Assembly: GCF_024169315.1 (NCBI RefSeq)
Contig: NZ_JALJWR010000001.1
Span: 62,001 to 126,000 of the forward strand
Direction: 5' to 3'
Source: Pseudomonas migulae
GTDB taxonomy: Bacteria > Pseudomonadota > Gammaproteobacteria > Pseudomonadales > Pseudomonadaceae
Length of the DNA: 64,000 nucleotides
Part shown: one piece after another, positions 1 to 9,963 of the stretch
Layout: each line of letters begins with the position of its first letter
Numbering within the stretch: position 1 is the stretch's first letter
The notes under the pieces: generated by a model
What the model was told of the DNA's origin: nothing
The model's database searches: none
What the model saw: only the letters and a program-made list of their open reading frames with translations
Program-made: the position numbers and the translations under genes

Positions 1-510
1 TTTGCGGTCGATGTCGCGAATGGCCGCGACGCCGTTGAGGTACACCGGGAAGAATGCGCCGATGGCGATCAGGACGATTTTCGACGTCTCGTCGATGCCC
101 AGCCACAGCAGCAACAGCGGCACCCAGGCCAGGCTCGGAATCGAGCGCAGGCCGGCGAACGTCGGCTCCAGCCAGGCTTCGGCTTCGCGACTCAATCCGA
201 CCCACGCGGCAAACACCAGGGCCAGGCCGGCGCCGATGGCGAAACCCAGTAGCACCCGCAACAGGCTGGCGCTGATGTGTTTCCACAGCGCGCCCTCAGC
301 GAGGTCTCTGAGGGTCAGGGCGATTTCGCTGGGCGCCGGCATTTGGTAGGACGGTAGCCAGCCGATGCGTACGACAGATTCCAGCACCAGGATGATCAGC
401 ACCGGCAAGGCCAGTCCCTTGAGGCGCAGGCGCCAGGCGTTGTTCAAGTAAAGCGTGGCGCGACGCGGCGTTGGCAATTCGAGGGGCAGGGGTTTGCTTT
501 TGCTGGTCAT
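1..510 (-). CDS. ABC transporter permease, SsuC/TauC type (3' end outside window)
   Basis: This is the first 170 codons of an inner-membrane permease for a sulfonate/nitrate/taurine-type importer; the rest lies left of the window. The ATG at 510 gives a short polar N-terminus (MTSKSKPLPLELPTP), then a membrane helix (LALPVLIILVLESVV) and a second one (LLRVLLGFAIGAGLALVFAA). The EAA-loop region follows (around AGLRSIPSLAWVPLLLLWLG), typical of BPD-transport permeases that contact the ATPase. It lies 62 bp downstream of a binding-protein gene on the same strand, so the two probably form one operon. The transported substrate cannot be read from the sequence; aliphatic sulfonates are likeliest by family. 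Confidence 0.85.
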   Translation of the reverse strand, partial: MTSKSKPLPLELPTPRRATLYLNNAWRLRLKGLALPVLIILVLESVVRIGWLPSYQMPAPSEIALTLRDLAEGALWKHISASLLRVLLGFAIGAGLALVFAAWVGLSREAEAWLEPTFAGLRSIPSLAWVPLLLLWLGIDETSKIVLIAIGAFFPVYLNGVAAIRDIDRK

Positions 511-572
511 GGAATTCTCCAGTCACGACGAATCCGCGACGGGCGCGGATTCGCTCTTGCCGTTGGCGGTTG

Positions 573-1559
573 TTACTGACGAGCCACGGTCTCTTTGAAG
601 CCGGTGTCGATCAGTTGATCGATCACCTGATCGACATTCACCCCGCGACGAACCAGCTCTTCGGAGACCAGAATCGGCGCGGCGGCCTTGGAGGCGATCA
701 CGTCGTCGGCGGTCAGTTGCGGACTGCTCAGGTCGGTGCGCGACAGTTGCAGCCTGGCCACTTCCAGCGGCAGACCTGACTCGGCGGCGAGCAATTTCGC
801 CAGCTCTTCAGGATTTTTCACCGCCCACTCACGGGCCTGTTCGTACGCCTTCAGGACGGTTTCGATGGTCTGCGGGTGTTCTTTCGCATAGCTGTCGGTG
901 ACGCTGACCACGCCGTAACTGTTGAAATTGGTGTTGCGATACAGCAGGCGCGAACCGGCTTGCACCTGGCTGGCGGCCATGTGCGGATCGAGACCGGCCC
1001 AGGCGTCAACGTCACCTTTTTCCAGCGCGGTGCGACCGTCCGGGTGCTGCAAGTGCACCAGTTCCACATCGTCCTTGCTCAGGCCGGCCTGTTGCAGGCT
1101 GCGCAGGGTGAACAGGTACGGGTCGGTGCCTTTGGTGGCGGCAATCTTCTTGCCTTTCAGGTCGGCGACGGTCTTGTAGGGAGAGTCTTTGCGTACCACC
1201 AGCGCGGTCCATTCGGCGCGACTGTAGACGTAAACCGATTTGATCGGGCTGCCATTGGCGCGGCTGAGCACCGCGGCGAGGCTGGCGGAGGACGCGAAGT
1301 CGACGCCGCCGCTGTTGAGGTATTCCAATGAGCGGTTACTGCCCTGGCTGAGCACCCAACTGACTTTGGTCTGGGGCAGCGCTTTCTCCAGGAAACCGAA
1401 GTGCTTGAGCGCCAGGCTGACCGGTGAGTAATAGGCATAATCCAGATGCACTTCGGCCGGTGGCGTTTCGGCGGCCTGCGCGGCGGGTTGCAGGCTCAAG
1501 GCCAGGGCGCAGGCGCTGAGCAGATACCTGACGGTGGAGAAACGGAAGGTGGACTTCAT
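573..1559 (-). CDS. ABC transporter periplasmic binding protein, SsuA-like
   Basis: A 328-residue periplasmic solute receptor of the aliphatic-sulfonate/NMT1 family. A Sec signal peptide is visible (positive start MKSTFRFSTVR, hydrophobic core, cleavage near AQA-AE around residue 29). The mature part shows the family patterns: an early YYSPVSLALKHFG segment, the GGVDFASSAS substrate loop, and DLKGKKIAATKGT at the start of the second lobe. It is the first gene of a minus-strand unit with the permease at 1-510. A second, divergent binding protein begins at 1860. Sulfonate specificity is inferred from family and context, not from seen residues. Confidence 0.85.
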   Translation of the reverse strand: MKSTFRFSTVRYLLSACALALSLQPAAQAAETPPAEVHLDYAYYSPVSLALKHFGFLEKALPQTKVSWVLSQGSNRSLEYLNSGGVDFASSASLAAVLSRANGSPIKSVYVYSRAEWTALVVRKDSPYKTVADLKGKKIAATKGTDPYLFTLRSLQQAGLSKDDVELVHLQHPDGRTALEKGDVDAWAGLDPHMAASQVQAGSRLLYRNTNFNSYGVVSVTDSYAKEHPQTIETVLKAYEQAREWAVKNPEELAKLLAAESGLPLEVARLQLSRTDLSSPQLTADDVIASKAAAPILVSEELVRRGVNVDQVIDQLIDTGFKETVARQ

Positions 1560-1859
1560 GAGATCGGCTCCGGCAAGGCGTTGGTATGTCTTATTTCTAA
1601 AAGATCATTTTTTATGAATGAGTCCCGCATAAAGGGAATATTGCAGGCTCTGTGCCATGTTGCCGATTTCGCGCTGGATCAAGGCTTGGCGCGGGGGGCT
1701 GAAGCCACGGGGATGTTGCCGGGAAAACAGTCTGTCGAGTCACTGTTGCTGGGCAAACAGTGTTGCCTGACGGTCATGAGCTTATGCAGAAATAGAATTT
1801 AAAAAGCTATCTGTAAGAGCGTTATGGTCTATGGCATTCACTCTCAAGGAGCCCCCCTG

Positions 1860-2807
1860 ATGAACCTGTCCCGATTTGTGCGCGGTCTGTTGACCAGCGC
1901 GCTGTTTGCCGCGCCAATGGCCTACGCCGCCGATCCCGTCGTCCTGCACGTCGGAGACCAGAACTACTACAACGTGCGGGCCTCGGTGGAGGCGTCGGGG
2001 GTGCTGGAAGGGGCGCCTTATACCGTCGACTGGAAGCACTTCCAGGCCGCCGCGCCGCTGGCCGAAGCGTTGAACACCGGCGCACTGGATTTAGGCTTTT
2101 TGGGTGATTCGGGCTTCCTGTTCCTCGCCGCCAAACAGGCGCCGGTGAAGCTGATCGGCGTCTCGCGGCAGAACCCGGACACCATTGCCTTACTGGTACC
2201 CAAGGATTCGCCGGTCAAAACCATCGCCGACCTCAAGGGCAAGAAAGTCGCCTACTGGCCCGGTGCCTGGAGCCAGCAATTGACCCTGCGCGCTTTACAG
2301 CAAGCTGATCTGCCAGAGGACTACGTCGACTTCATCAAACTGATGCCGATCGATGCCGCCGCCGCGTTGCCACAGGGCAGCATTGATGCCTTCCCGGTCT
2401 GGGAACCCTACATTTCCCAGCAGATCCTGTTCTCCGGCGCCCGACCGATTCTCACCGCCAAGAACCTCATGCCAGGCCTCAGTGCCATCGCTGCCTCGAC
2501 ACCGTCGATCGACAGCAAGCGCGAAGCCATCGCCGATTTCCTGGTGCGCCTGAAAAAGGCTCGGGCCTGGGTCGACAACCACACCGACGAGTACGCCGAT
2601 CTGTGGGCGAAGAAGGCCAATCTCGACCAGAACGTTTCGCGCCACTGGTTGCGTCAGGCGCACATGACCGTCGGCCCGGTAGACGCGCAGGCGGCCAAGG
2701 ATTTGCAGAGCACGGCGGACTTCCTGTTCAAGGTCAAGGCGCTGCCCTCGGCACTGGCCACCGCGCCGATCATCGACAGCTCGTTCCAGCACGCATTGGC
2801 CCAGTAA
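1860..2807 (+). CDS. ABC transporter periplasmic binding protein (sulfonate/nitrate-type)
   Basis: A 315-residue secreted binding protein. The start at 1860 is preferred over an in-frame ATG at 1824 because AAGGAG (1846-1851) sits 8 bases upstream and because it begins a clean signal peptide (MNLSRFVRGLLTSALFAAPMAYAAD, cleavage after about residue 22). Family features are DLGFLGDSGFLFLAA in lobe 1 and TIADLKGKKVAYWPG at the lobe hinge. It is transcribed divergently from the SsuA-like gene at 573-1559 across about 300 bp holding both promoters; I found no clear operator there. It has no permease partner of its own in view and may share the adjacent one, or use one left of the window. Confidence 0.82.
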   Translation: MNLSRFVRGLLTSALFAAPMAYAADPVVLHVGDQNYYNVRASVEASGVLEGAPYTVDWKHFQAAAPLAEALNTGALDLGFLGDSGFLFLAAKQAPVKLIGVSRQNPDTIALLVPKDSPVKTIADLKGKKVAYWPGAWSQQLTLRALQQADLPEDYVDFIKLMPIDAAAALPQGSIDAFPVWEPYISQQILFSGARPILTAKNLMPGLSAIAASTPSIDSKREAIADFLVRLKKARAWVDNHTDEYADLWAKKANLDQNVSRHWLRQAHMTVGPVDAQAAKDLQSTADFLFKVKALPSALATAPIIDSSFQHALAQ

Positions 2808-2862
2808 CCGACAATGCACGGCAGCATCGGAACCAAACACTGTGTAACCTGATCCAACCGGC

Positions 2863-2882
2863 GCCCGCACACGTGTGCGGGC
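2863..2882. repeat. Perfect 20-bp palindrome before the deacetylase gene
   Basis: GCCCGCACAC followed directly by its reverse complement GTGTGCGGGC. It lies 55 bp after the binding-protein stop and 25 bp before the deacetylase ATG at 2908. There is no T-run, so it is not a canonical terminator; it could be a transcript hairpin end or an operator. Confidence 0.6.
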
Positions 2883-2907
2883 TCAACGGTCTTGCCCAGG
2901 GCACACA

Positions 2908-3807
2908 ATGAATCAGCTGTTCAAGGTTTTCTGCGCACTCGCCATTGCCGTCGGGCTGGTGGGTTGCATCGCGGCTCCCATCGAAATGACCGCGCAGACC
3001 GAACAGCGGCTGCGCGCGCAACCGCCGATCCGTTTTCTGCTGACCTTCGATGACGGTCCCAGCGCGTCGAGTTTCTGGAATCCGACGATGACGATTCTCG
3101 ACAGCCTGGCCACGAACCCGGTGCAACCGAACCTCAAAGCGGTGTTCTTCGTACAGACCGGCGCGCCACGGGCGGGCGACAGCGACATTGGCCGCGAGGT
3201 CATGCGCCGTGAACACGCCGATGGGCAGATACTGGGTTTCCACACGGGCACCCACTGGCACACCAATCACCGTTCCCTGAGCCCGGAAGAACTGGAACAG
3301 TCGCTGACCAAGGGCAGTGCCGCTATTACCGCGATCACCGGCACGCCGCCGACCCTGGTGCGTCCTCCCTTCTGGAACTACGACAAACGGGTCTTCGCGG
3401 CCTATCAAAAGCACGGCTTGCACGTGTTGTTGACCGACCTGAGCGCCAACGACGGCAAGATCTGGGGCTTCAACGCCAGTCCCCGGCGGCGGGCCAACAT
3501 GCTGCGGCAGTTGTCGGAAGTGCGCGAACGCATCGCGTCGGGCGAGCTGCCCACCGTGGACGGCGTGATCCCGGTGGTGGTGACCTTCCATGACCTCAAT
3601 CGCTACACCGCCCGGCATGCCCGGGAGTACCTGCAAATCCTGCTCGACAGTGCCCAGGCTACTGGGGTGAAGCTGGCTGAAAAGGCGTTTTATGACGACA
3701 CTGCAGCGCTGCAACGAGCGGCCATGGCGCGTACCGTTCGCGACAACTCTGAGGCGGTAAAACTGCCGGGAATCTGGAACTGGATCTGGGATGGCGACAG
3801 GCACTAA
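2908..3807 (+). CDS. Polysaccharide deacetylase (NodB-type) lipoprotein
   Basis: A 299-residue carbohydrate esterase family 4 protein. The ATG at 2908 starts a lipoprotein signal (MNQLFKVFCALAIAVGLVGC; lipobox LVGC with Cys at about residue 20), so the enzyme should be membrane-tethered. The catalytic NodB motif 1 is clear (LLTFDDGPS, with the base and metal Asp pair), followed by FHTGTHWHTNH (metal-binding histidines of motif 2) and RPPFWNYDK (motif 3). Such enzymes remove N- or O-acetyl groups from polysaccharides or peptidoglycan. It stands alone; the next gene is the RTX giant 275 bp downstream. The substrate is unknown. Confidence 0.85.
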   Translation: MNQLFKVFCALAIAVGLVGCIAAPIEMTAQTEQRLRAQPPIRFLLTFDDGPSASSFWNPTMTILDSLATNPVQPNLKAVFFVQTGAPRAGDSDIGREVMRREHADGQILGFHTGTHWHTNHRSLSPEELEQSLTKGSAAITAITGTPPTLVRPPFWNYDKRVFAAYQKHGLHVLLTDLSANDGKIWGFNASPRRRANMLRQLSEVRERIASGELPTVDGVIPVVVTFHDLNRYTARHAREYLQILLDSAQATGVKLAEKAFYDDTAALQRAAMARTVRDNSEAVKLPGIWNWIWDGDRH

Positions 3808-4082
3808 AAAACCGTCCCTGCTACACCCTTCAGGAGGGGTTGAAAGACGATTGCCTGACGTCAAATTTCAATCGAATCTGCACTGCCGCACCCTTGTTTG
3901 ACCCCTATTCCGTCTGGGTCTAACCGCTCGGCGGGAAAGTTTGGAATTAGTCACTTCTGACGTTTTTTTTTAGATGGATCCAACTATGCTCGGATGATGG
4001 CTCTCTGCTGGCCTTGTGTCGTTTCAGTGAGCCCTTCCAACACACCTCCACTAAAAAAATACTGATAATCAGGTGACTAACC

Positions 4083-7000
4083 ATGGCGTCTTTAACCTTA
4101 TCGAACAGCTTCAGTTTTCTAGCGGATCAGGATTGGGATTGGGTTGTCACCGTTGCTACCAGTAATTCGCTGACCATCAGCGACGGGGTGCATACGCAAG
4201 TCTTTACCGGGAGCTTCACTTACCCCTCTCCAGGCGTTGTCGCCGGTACCGTGACGGGCAGTACCTACGCGGAAAACGGAGTGCCGATATATACCCTCAC
4301 CGGGATATCCAAAAGTGCAGCGCAACTGGCCGAGTTCGCCCAAACGCCGGGCGATACCCAGGCGACCTATGCCTTCATCCTGAGTGGCAATGACACAATC
4401 ACTGGCAGTTCGGGTGATGACACCTTGCTGGGTTACGCCGGCAACGACCTGCTCGATGGCAGGGCCGGGGCCGACAAGCTTGATGGTGGTGCTGGCAACG
4501 ACGCTTATATTGTCGACAATCTGGGCGATGTCGTCAGTGAAACCGGCGTGGGTGCGGCGGGGGGAATCGATACCGTCAAATCGTCGGTCACTATCCGGCT
4601 CGGGGACAATATTGAAAACCTGACTTTTACTGGCACCGGCAACGTCAAGGCCAAGGGCAATGCCCTTGATAACCTGATGATCGGCAATACCGGCAATAAC
4701 TTTTTTGACGGCTTCGGCGGTTCGGACACCTATCAGGGCGGCATAGGTGACGATGGTTATGTCATCGAGTTGACCGACGACAACAAAGTGGTCGACGTCA
4801 TTATCGAGAAAGCGGGTGAAGGTTACGATTTTGTCGAGATCTGGGGTGGGGATTCCAGCCTGGGGCCGGTCAACATCACCATGGCCGCGAACCTTGAAGA
4901 AGCCGACGCCAGTTTCAGCAACAGTGGTGTGCAGATCAACATTACGGGCAATGCGCTGGCTAACAACATCATCGGTAACGACGCAGCCAACATTCTCGAC
5001 GGTGGTGCTGGCGCCGACACGCTGAGCGGTGGGGCAGGTGACGACACCTATATTGTCGACAGCTTCGCTGACGTGATCAACGAAGGGGTCGATCAGGGAA
5101 CCGATACCGTCAAGGTCGCCATCGCAACGGCCGGCGGCACTTACGTGCTGGGTGGCAACCTTGAGAACGGCACGCTGGTCAATACCGTTGCGTTCAACCT
5201 CACCGGCAACTCGTTCAATAACGTGCTGATCGGTAATGCTGCCGCCAACGTGCTGGACGGTGGCGCAGGTGCCGACACTCTGCAAGGCGGGCTCGGCAAC
5301 GACACTTATATCGTCGACGCGGATGACACAGTGGTCGAAGGCTTGAACGGTGGCATCGATCTCGTCAAGTCGGCTCTTACCTACTTGCTGGATGACAACG
5401 TCGAGAACCTCACGCTCATCGGCAGTGACAACATCAATGGCAAAGGCAATGACCTGGCCAACATCATCACCGGTAACGACGGCAACAATAAACTCGACGG
5501 TGTCGAGGGCGTGGATACGCTGATCGGTGGCAAGGGCAATGACCAGTATGTGGTCGATCTGACGGCCACCAACCAGTTGGAAGACAAGGTGATCGAGAAG
5601 GCCGGCGAAGGCATCGACACCCTGACGCTGGCCAGTGCGATCAGCAACGCCACGGTCACCACACTGGTGCTGGACGCCAATCTGGAGAACGTGGATGCCC
5701 GCGACACCGGCACGCTGTCGCTGAACCTCACCGGCAACGCTTCTGCCAACATCATCCAGGGCAATGCCGGCAAAAACACCCTCAATGGCGGGCTGGGCGC
5801 CGATACCCTGATCGGTGGCCTGGGTGACGATACGTATGTCGTCGACAACGTCGGTGACACCGTCACCGAGGAGGCCGACGCCGGGACCGACACCGTCAAC
5901 GTAGCCATCGCTACGGCGGGCAGCACCTACGCGCTGGGAGCGAACCTGGAAAATGCCACGCTGACCAACACCGTGGCCTTCAACCTGACCGGGAATGAGC
6001 TGGCCAACACCCTGACCGGTAACGCGGCGGCCAACCGCATCGATGGCGGTGCGGGCGCCGACACGATGAACGGTGGCGCGGGTAACGACACCTATGCGGT
6101 GGATAATGTTGCTGACAAAATCACCGATACCGCCGGTATCGATACCGTGGAAACCACCCTCGAGTACACCCTGCTCGACAAGCCGACCCTGGAAAACATC
6201 ACGCTGACCGGCAATGCCGCGGTCAACGCCACGGGTAACGCGATAGCCAACGTCCTCGACGGTTCGCAAAACAGCGCCGCCAACGTGCTGACCGGCCTGG
6301 CCGGCAACGACACCTACATCGTCGGTGCTGGCGACTCGGTGATCGAAGGATTGAACGGTGGTATCGATCTGGTCAAGACCGACCAGACCTACTTGCTGGA
6401 TGACAACGTCGAGAACCTCACGCTCATCGGCGGTGACAACATCAATGGCAAAGGCAATGACCTGGCCAACATCATCACCGGTAACGACGGCAACAATAAA
6501 CTCGACGGTGTCGAGGGCGTGGATACGCTGATCGGTGGCAAGGGCAATGACCAGTATGTGGTCGATCTGACGGCCACCAACCAGTTGGAAGACAAGGTGA
6601 TCGAGAAGGCCGGCGAAGGCATCGACACCCTGACGCTGGCCAGTGCGATCAGCAACGCCACGGTCACCACACTGGTGCTGGACGCCAATCTGGAGAACGT
6701 GGATGCCCGCGACACCGGCACGCTGTCGCTGAACCTCACCGGCAACGCTTCTGCCAACATCATCCAGGGCAATGCCGGCAAAAACACCCTCAATGGCGGG
6801 CTGGGCGCCGATACCCTGATCGGTGGCCTGGGTGACGATACGTATGTCGTCGACAACGTCGGTGACACCGTCACCGAGGAGGCCGACGCCGGGACCGACA
6901 CCGTCAACGTAGCCATCGCTACGGCGGGCAGCACCTACGCGCTGGGAGCGAACCTGGAAAATGCCACACTGACCAACACCGTGGCCTTCAACCTGACCGG

Positions 7001-9947
7001 GAATGAACTGGCCAACACCCTGACCGGTAACGCGGCGGCCAACCGCATCGATGGCGGTGCGGGCGCCGACACGATGAACGGTGGCGCGGGTAACGACACC
7101 TATGTGGTGGATAATGTTGCTGACAAAATCACCGATACCGCCGGTATCGACACCGTGGAAACCACCCTCGAGTACACCCTGCTCGACAAGCCGACCCTGG
7201 AAAACATCACGCTGACCGGCAATGCCGCGGTCAACGCCACGGGTAACGCGATAGCCAACGTCCTCGACGGTTCGCAAAACAGCGCCGCCAACGTGCTGAC
7301 CGGCCTGGCCGGCAACGACACCTACATCGTCGGTGCTGGCGACTCGGTGATCGAAGGCTTGAACGGTGGTATCGATCTGGTCAAGACCGAGTTGAGTTAC
7401 ACGTTAGGCAACAACGTTGAAAACCTCACGCTGTTGGGGAGCGCCGACACCGACGGTTTTGGCAACAGTCTGGCCAACATCATCACCGGTAACGATGGCA
7501 GCAACCTGATAGTGGGTGCAGGTGGTGTTGACACCGTGCAAGGAGGCAAGGGCGATGACGGTTACGGGGTTGAGCTGAGCCAGACCAATACCATCGTCGA
7601 CAAAGTCATTGAAAAGGCCAACGAGGGCGATGACTGGCTGCTGGTCTACGGAGGTAATTCAAGTCTCGCCACGACCGTCACCCTGGGGCTCGTGGCGAAC
7701 GTCGAGAACATTGACGCTTCGCAGGCGATTGGGGTCAAGCTCAACCTGAAAGGCGGTGCTGGCGACAACTCATTGGTAGGCAATGACGTTGCCAACCTTA
7801 TCGACGGCGGGGCCGGTGCCGATTTCATGGCGGGTAGTGAGGGCAACGACACATACGTGGTCGATAACGTGGGTGACGAAATCGAAGAGCTGGCCGATGA
7901 AGGGATCGACCAGGCCAATATCGCTATCGCTGCGGCAGGTGGGCTTTACACCTTGAGCGACAACGTGGAAAACGCCCGGCTGACCAACACGGTGGCCTTC
8001 AATGTGACCGGTAATGCGCTGGCCAACATCCTGATGGGTAACGCGGCTGCCAACCGCATTGATGGTGGCTTGGGTGCTGACGATATGCAGGGCGGGGCGG
8101 GCAACGATACCTACGTGGTCGATAACGTCAGCGACAAAATCACCGATACCGCCGGCATTGACACGGTGGAAACCGGCCTTGATTTCACTCTGGCCGACAA
8201 GCTGACCCTGGAAAACATCACGCTGACCGGCAGCGCCGTCGTCAGTGCCACGGGCAACACGTTAGCCAACATCCTGGACGGCTCGCAAAACAGTGCCGCC
8301 AACCTGCTGACCGGCGGCAAGGGCAATGACACCTACATTGTGGGGGCCGGCGACATCGTGCAGGAACTGGCCAACGAGGGTACCGATCTGGTCCAGTCGA
8401 CGGTCAACTATACCCTGACCAACAATGTTGAAAACCTGACCCTGATTGGCAGTGCCAATATCAATGCGACGGGTAACGCCCTTAGCAATACGCTGATCGG
8501 CAACACCGGCAACAACCAGCTTTACGGTGGTCTGGGAGTCGACATCCTCAAGGGTGGCAAGGGTGATGACCTGTATCTGGTCGATTTGAACGCCAAGAAC
8601 CAGTTGGAAGATACCCTGACTGAAAACGCCAGCGAGGGGATCGATACCGTGCGCCTGCAGGGCGGTGCGGCACTGGCGACTTTCACCCTGCTGACCCTGG
8701 GCGCGAATCTGGAAAATCTCGATGCGAGCCTGACCGGCAACACGCTGCTCAACCTGAAGGGCAACGCGCTGAACAACGAACTGATCGGCAACAGCGCGAA
8801 CAATACCCTCGACGGCGGTGCCGGCAACGATACGCTCACAGGCGGTGCAGGCAACGACATACTCATTGGCGGGCTGGGCGTTGATATCCTGATCGGCGGG
8901 CTGGGCGACGATACCTACACGGTCGACAACCTGAGCGACAGCGTGACGGAAAACGCAGACGAGGGTACTGATCTGGTCAAGGTCGCCATTGCCGCCGCAG
9001 GGGGTACCTACACCCTGAGCGCCAACGTGGAGAATGCGACGCTGGTCAACGCCGTAGCGTTCAACCTGACCGGTAATGACCTGGACAATATCCTCACAGG
9101 TAACGCGGCCAACAACCGCATCGATGGTGGAGTGGGCGCCGATTTGATGATCGGTGGCGCCGGCAACGACACCTACATCGTCGATAACATCGGTGACCAG
9201 ATCTCCGACAGCTCCGGGGTGGATACCGTCCTGTCCAGCATCACCTTCAACCTGGATGAGAACGGCGTCGAGAACCTCACATTGACGGGAACCGGCAACA
9301 TCAATGGTGACGGCAACACACTGGCCAACATCATCACCGGCAACAGTGGCGACAACAAACTCGATGGCTGGGAGGGGGTTGATACATTGGTGGGGGGCGC
9401 GGGCAACGACCAATACAATGTCGACCTGACCAGCACCAATGCGTTGGAAGACAAACTGGTCGAGTCGGCTAACGAGGGTAACGACACTGTTTTCGTTTTC
9501 GGCGGGGTTGTCAGCACCAAGGTGGCCACCATCACCCTGGGCGCCAATCTGGAGAACCTGGACCTCAGCAATACCATCGCTGGCGTCAAGCTCAACCTGG
9601 TCGGCAACGCCCTGGACAACGTGCTGACCGGCAATACGTCGCAGAACGTCTTTACCGGGGGATTAGGCAGTGACACGTTCAAGTTCGACGACCCGACTCA
9701 ATTGGGCAAGACCAGTGCGACTTGGGACATCATCACCGACTTCAAATCCGGTATCGATCATATTGATCTGTCAGGGTTGGGGAGTTTCCAGCTGCTCGAC
9801 AGCAATACGGCCTTCACCGATGTCGGGCAACTGAAGTTGATTGACGGTGTGCTGTACGGGACAACGGATCTGGGGGCCGAGGCTGACTTCGCGATCCAGC
9901 TCACCGGGGTTACCAGTTTGACGCAGTCCGATATCGAAATCGGCTAA
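4083..9947 (+). CDS. Giant RTX-type calcium-binding repeat protein
   Basis: A 1954-residue protein built almost entirely of glycine/aspartate-rich RTX modules. Each module pairs an LDGGAGADTL-type nonapeptide run with a GNDTYVVDN...GDxVTE...DTV segment and then a beta-rich LENLTLTG segment; more than a dozen repeats are visible. The first ~100 residues differ (MASLTLSNSFSFLADQ) and have no Sec signal. The last ~100 residues (SDTFKFDDP, WDIITDFKSGIDHIDLSG) resemble the serralysin-type C-terminal region that carries the uncleaved type I secretion signal. Calcium-dependent folding after type I export is known for the family and inferred here. No enzymatic domain is recognisable, so surface, adhesin or matrix roles are possible. 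No ABC exporter, membrane-fusion protein or TolC gene is nearby. A 1008-bp segment is duplicated inside the gene. Confidence 0.9.
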   Translation: MASLTLSNSFSFLADQDWDWVVTVATSNSLTISDGVHTQVFTGSFTYPSPGVVAGTVTGSTYAENGVPIYTLTGISKSAAQLAEFAQTPGDTQATYAFILSGNDTITGSSGDDTLLGYAGNDLLDGRAGADKLDGGAGNDAYIVDNLGDVVSETGVGAAGGIDTVKSSVTIRLGDNIENLTFTGTGNVKAKGNALDNLMIGNTGNNFFDGFGGSDTYQGGIGDDGYVIELTDDNKVVDVIIEKAGEGYDFVEIWGGDSSLGPVNITMAANLEEADASFSNSGVQINITGNALANNIIGNDAANILDGGAGADTLSGGAGDDTYIVDSFADVINEGVDQGTDTVKVAIATAGGTYVLGGNLENGTLVNTVAFNLTGNSFNNVLIGNAAANVLDGGAGADTLQGGLGNDTYIVDADDTVVEGLNGGIDLVKSALTYLLDDNVENLTLIGSDNINGKGNDLANIITGNDGNNKLDGVEGVDTLIGGKGNDQYVVDLTATNQLEDKVIEKAGEGIDTLTLASAISNATVTTLVLDANLENVDARDTGTLSLNLTGNASANIIQGNAGKNTLNGGLGADTLIGGLGDDTYVVDNVGDTVTEEADAGTDTVNVAIATAGSTYALGANLENATLTNTVAFNLTGNELANTLTGNAAANRIDGGAGADTMNGGAGNDTYAVDNVADKITDTAGIDTVETTLEYTLLDKPTLENITLTGNAAVNATGNAIANVLDGSQNSAANVLTGLAGNDTYIVGAGDSVIEGLNGGIDLVKTDQTYLLDDNVENLTLIGGDNINGKGNDLANIITGNDGNNKLDGVEGVDTLIGGKGNDQYVVDLTATNQLEDKVIEKAGEGIDTLTLASAISNATVTTLVLDANLENVDARDTGTLSLNLTGNASANIIQGNAGKNTLNGGLGADTLIGGLGDDTYVVDNVGDTVTEEADAGTDTVNVAIATAGSTYALGANLENATLTNTVAFNLTGNELANTLTGNAAANRIDGGAGADTMNGGAGNDTYVVDNVADKITDTAGIDTVETTLEYTLLDKPTLENITLTGNAAVNATGNAIANVLDGSQNSAANVLTGLAGNDTYIVGAGDSVIEGLNGGIDLVKTELSYTLGNNVENLTLLGSADTDGFGNSLANIITGNDGSNLIVGAGGVDTVQGGKGDDGYGVELSQTNTIVDKVIEKANEGDDWLLVYGGNSSLATTVTLGLVANVENIDASQAIGVKLNLKGGAGDNSLVGNDVANLIDGGAGADFMAGSEGNDTYVVDNVGDEIEELADEGIDQANIAIAAAGGLYTLSDNVENARLTNTVAFNVTGNALANILMGNAAANRIDGGLGADDMQGGAGNDTYVVDNVSDKITDTAGIDTVETGLDFTLADKLTLENITLTGSAVVSATGNTLANILDGSQNSAANLLTGGKGNDTYIVGAGDIVQELANEGTDLVQSTVNYTLTNNVENLTLIGSANINATGNALSNTLIGNTGNNQLYGGLGVDILKGGKGDDLYLVDLNAKNQLEDTLTENASEGIDTVRLQGGAALATFTLLTLGANLENLDASLTGNTLLNLKGNALNNELIGNSANNTLDGGAGNDTLTGGAGNDILIGGLGVDILIGGLGDDTYTVDNLSDSVTENADEGTDLVKVAIAAAGGTYTLSANVENATLVNAVAFNLTGNDLDNILTGNAANNRIDGGVGADLMIGGAGNDTYIVDNIGDQISDSSGVDTVLSSITFNLDENGVENLTLTGTGNINGDGNTLANIITGNSGDNKLDGWEGVDTLVGGAGNDQYNVDLTSTNALEDKLVESANEGNDTVFVFGGVVSTKVATITLGANLENLDLSNTIAGVKLNLVGNALDNVLTGNTSQNVFTGGLGSDTFKFDDPTQLGKTSATWDIITDFKSGIDHIDLSGLGSFQLLDSNTAFTDVGQLKLIDGVLYGTTDLGAEADFAIQLTGVTSLTQSDIEIG
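5381..7390 (+). repeat. Near-identical 1008-bp tandem duplication inside the RTX gene
   Basis: Bases 5381-6388 recur at 6389 to about 7390 with an offset of exactly 1008 bp (336 codons). I see only a handful of substitutions, for example GGCAGTGAC/GGCGGTGAC near 5434/6442 and TATGCGGTG/TATGTGGTG near 6094/7102. Outside these limits the neighbouring RTX modules are clearly diverged, so this is a recent in-frame event adding three to four modules, not general repeat similarity. Confidence 0.93.
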
Positions 9948-9963
9948 ATCGCAGTGCCATGAT

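Noticed and set aside
4119..7277. 1052-codon open frame antisense to the RTX gene
   Set aside because: It is the mirror of a highly repetitive GC-rich coding sequence: same modular repeats in antisense, no ribosome site, no known domain.
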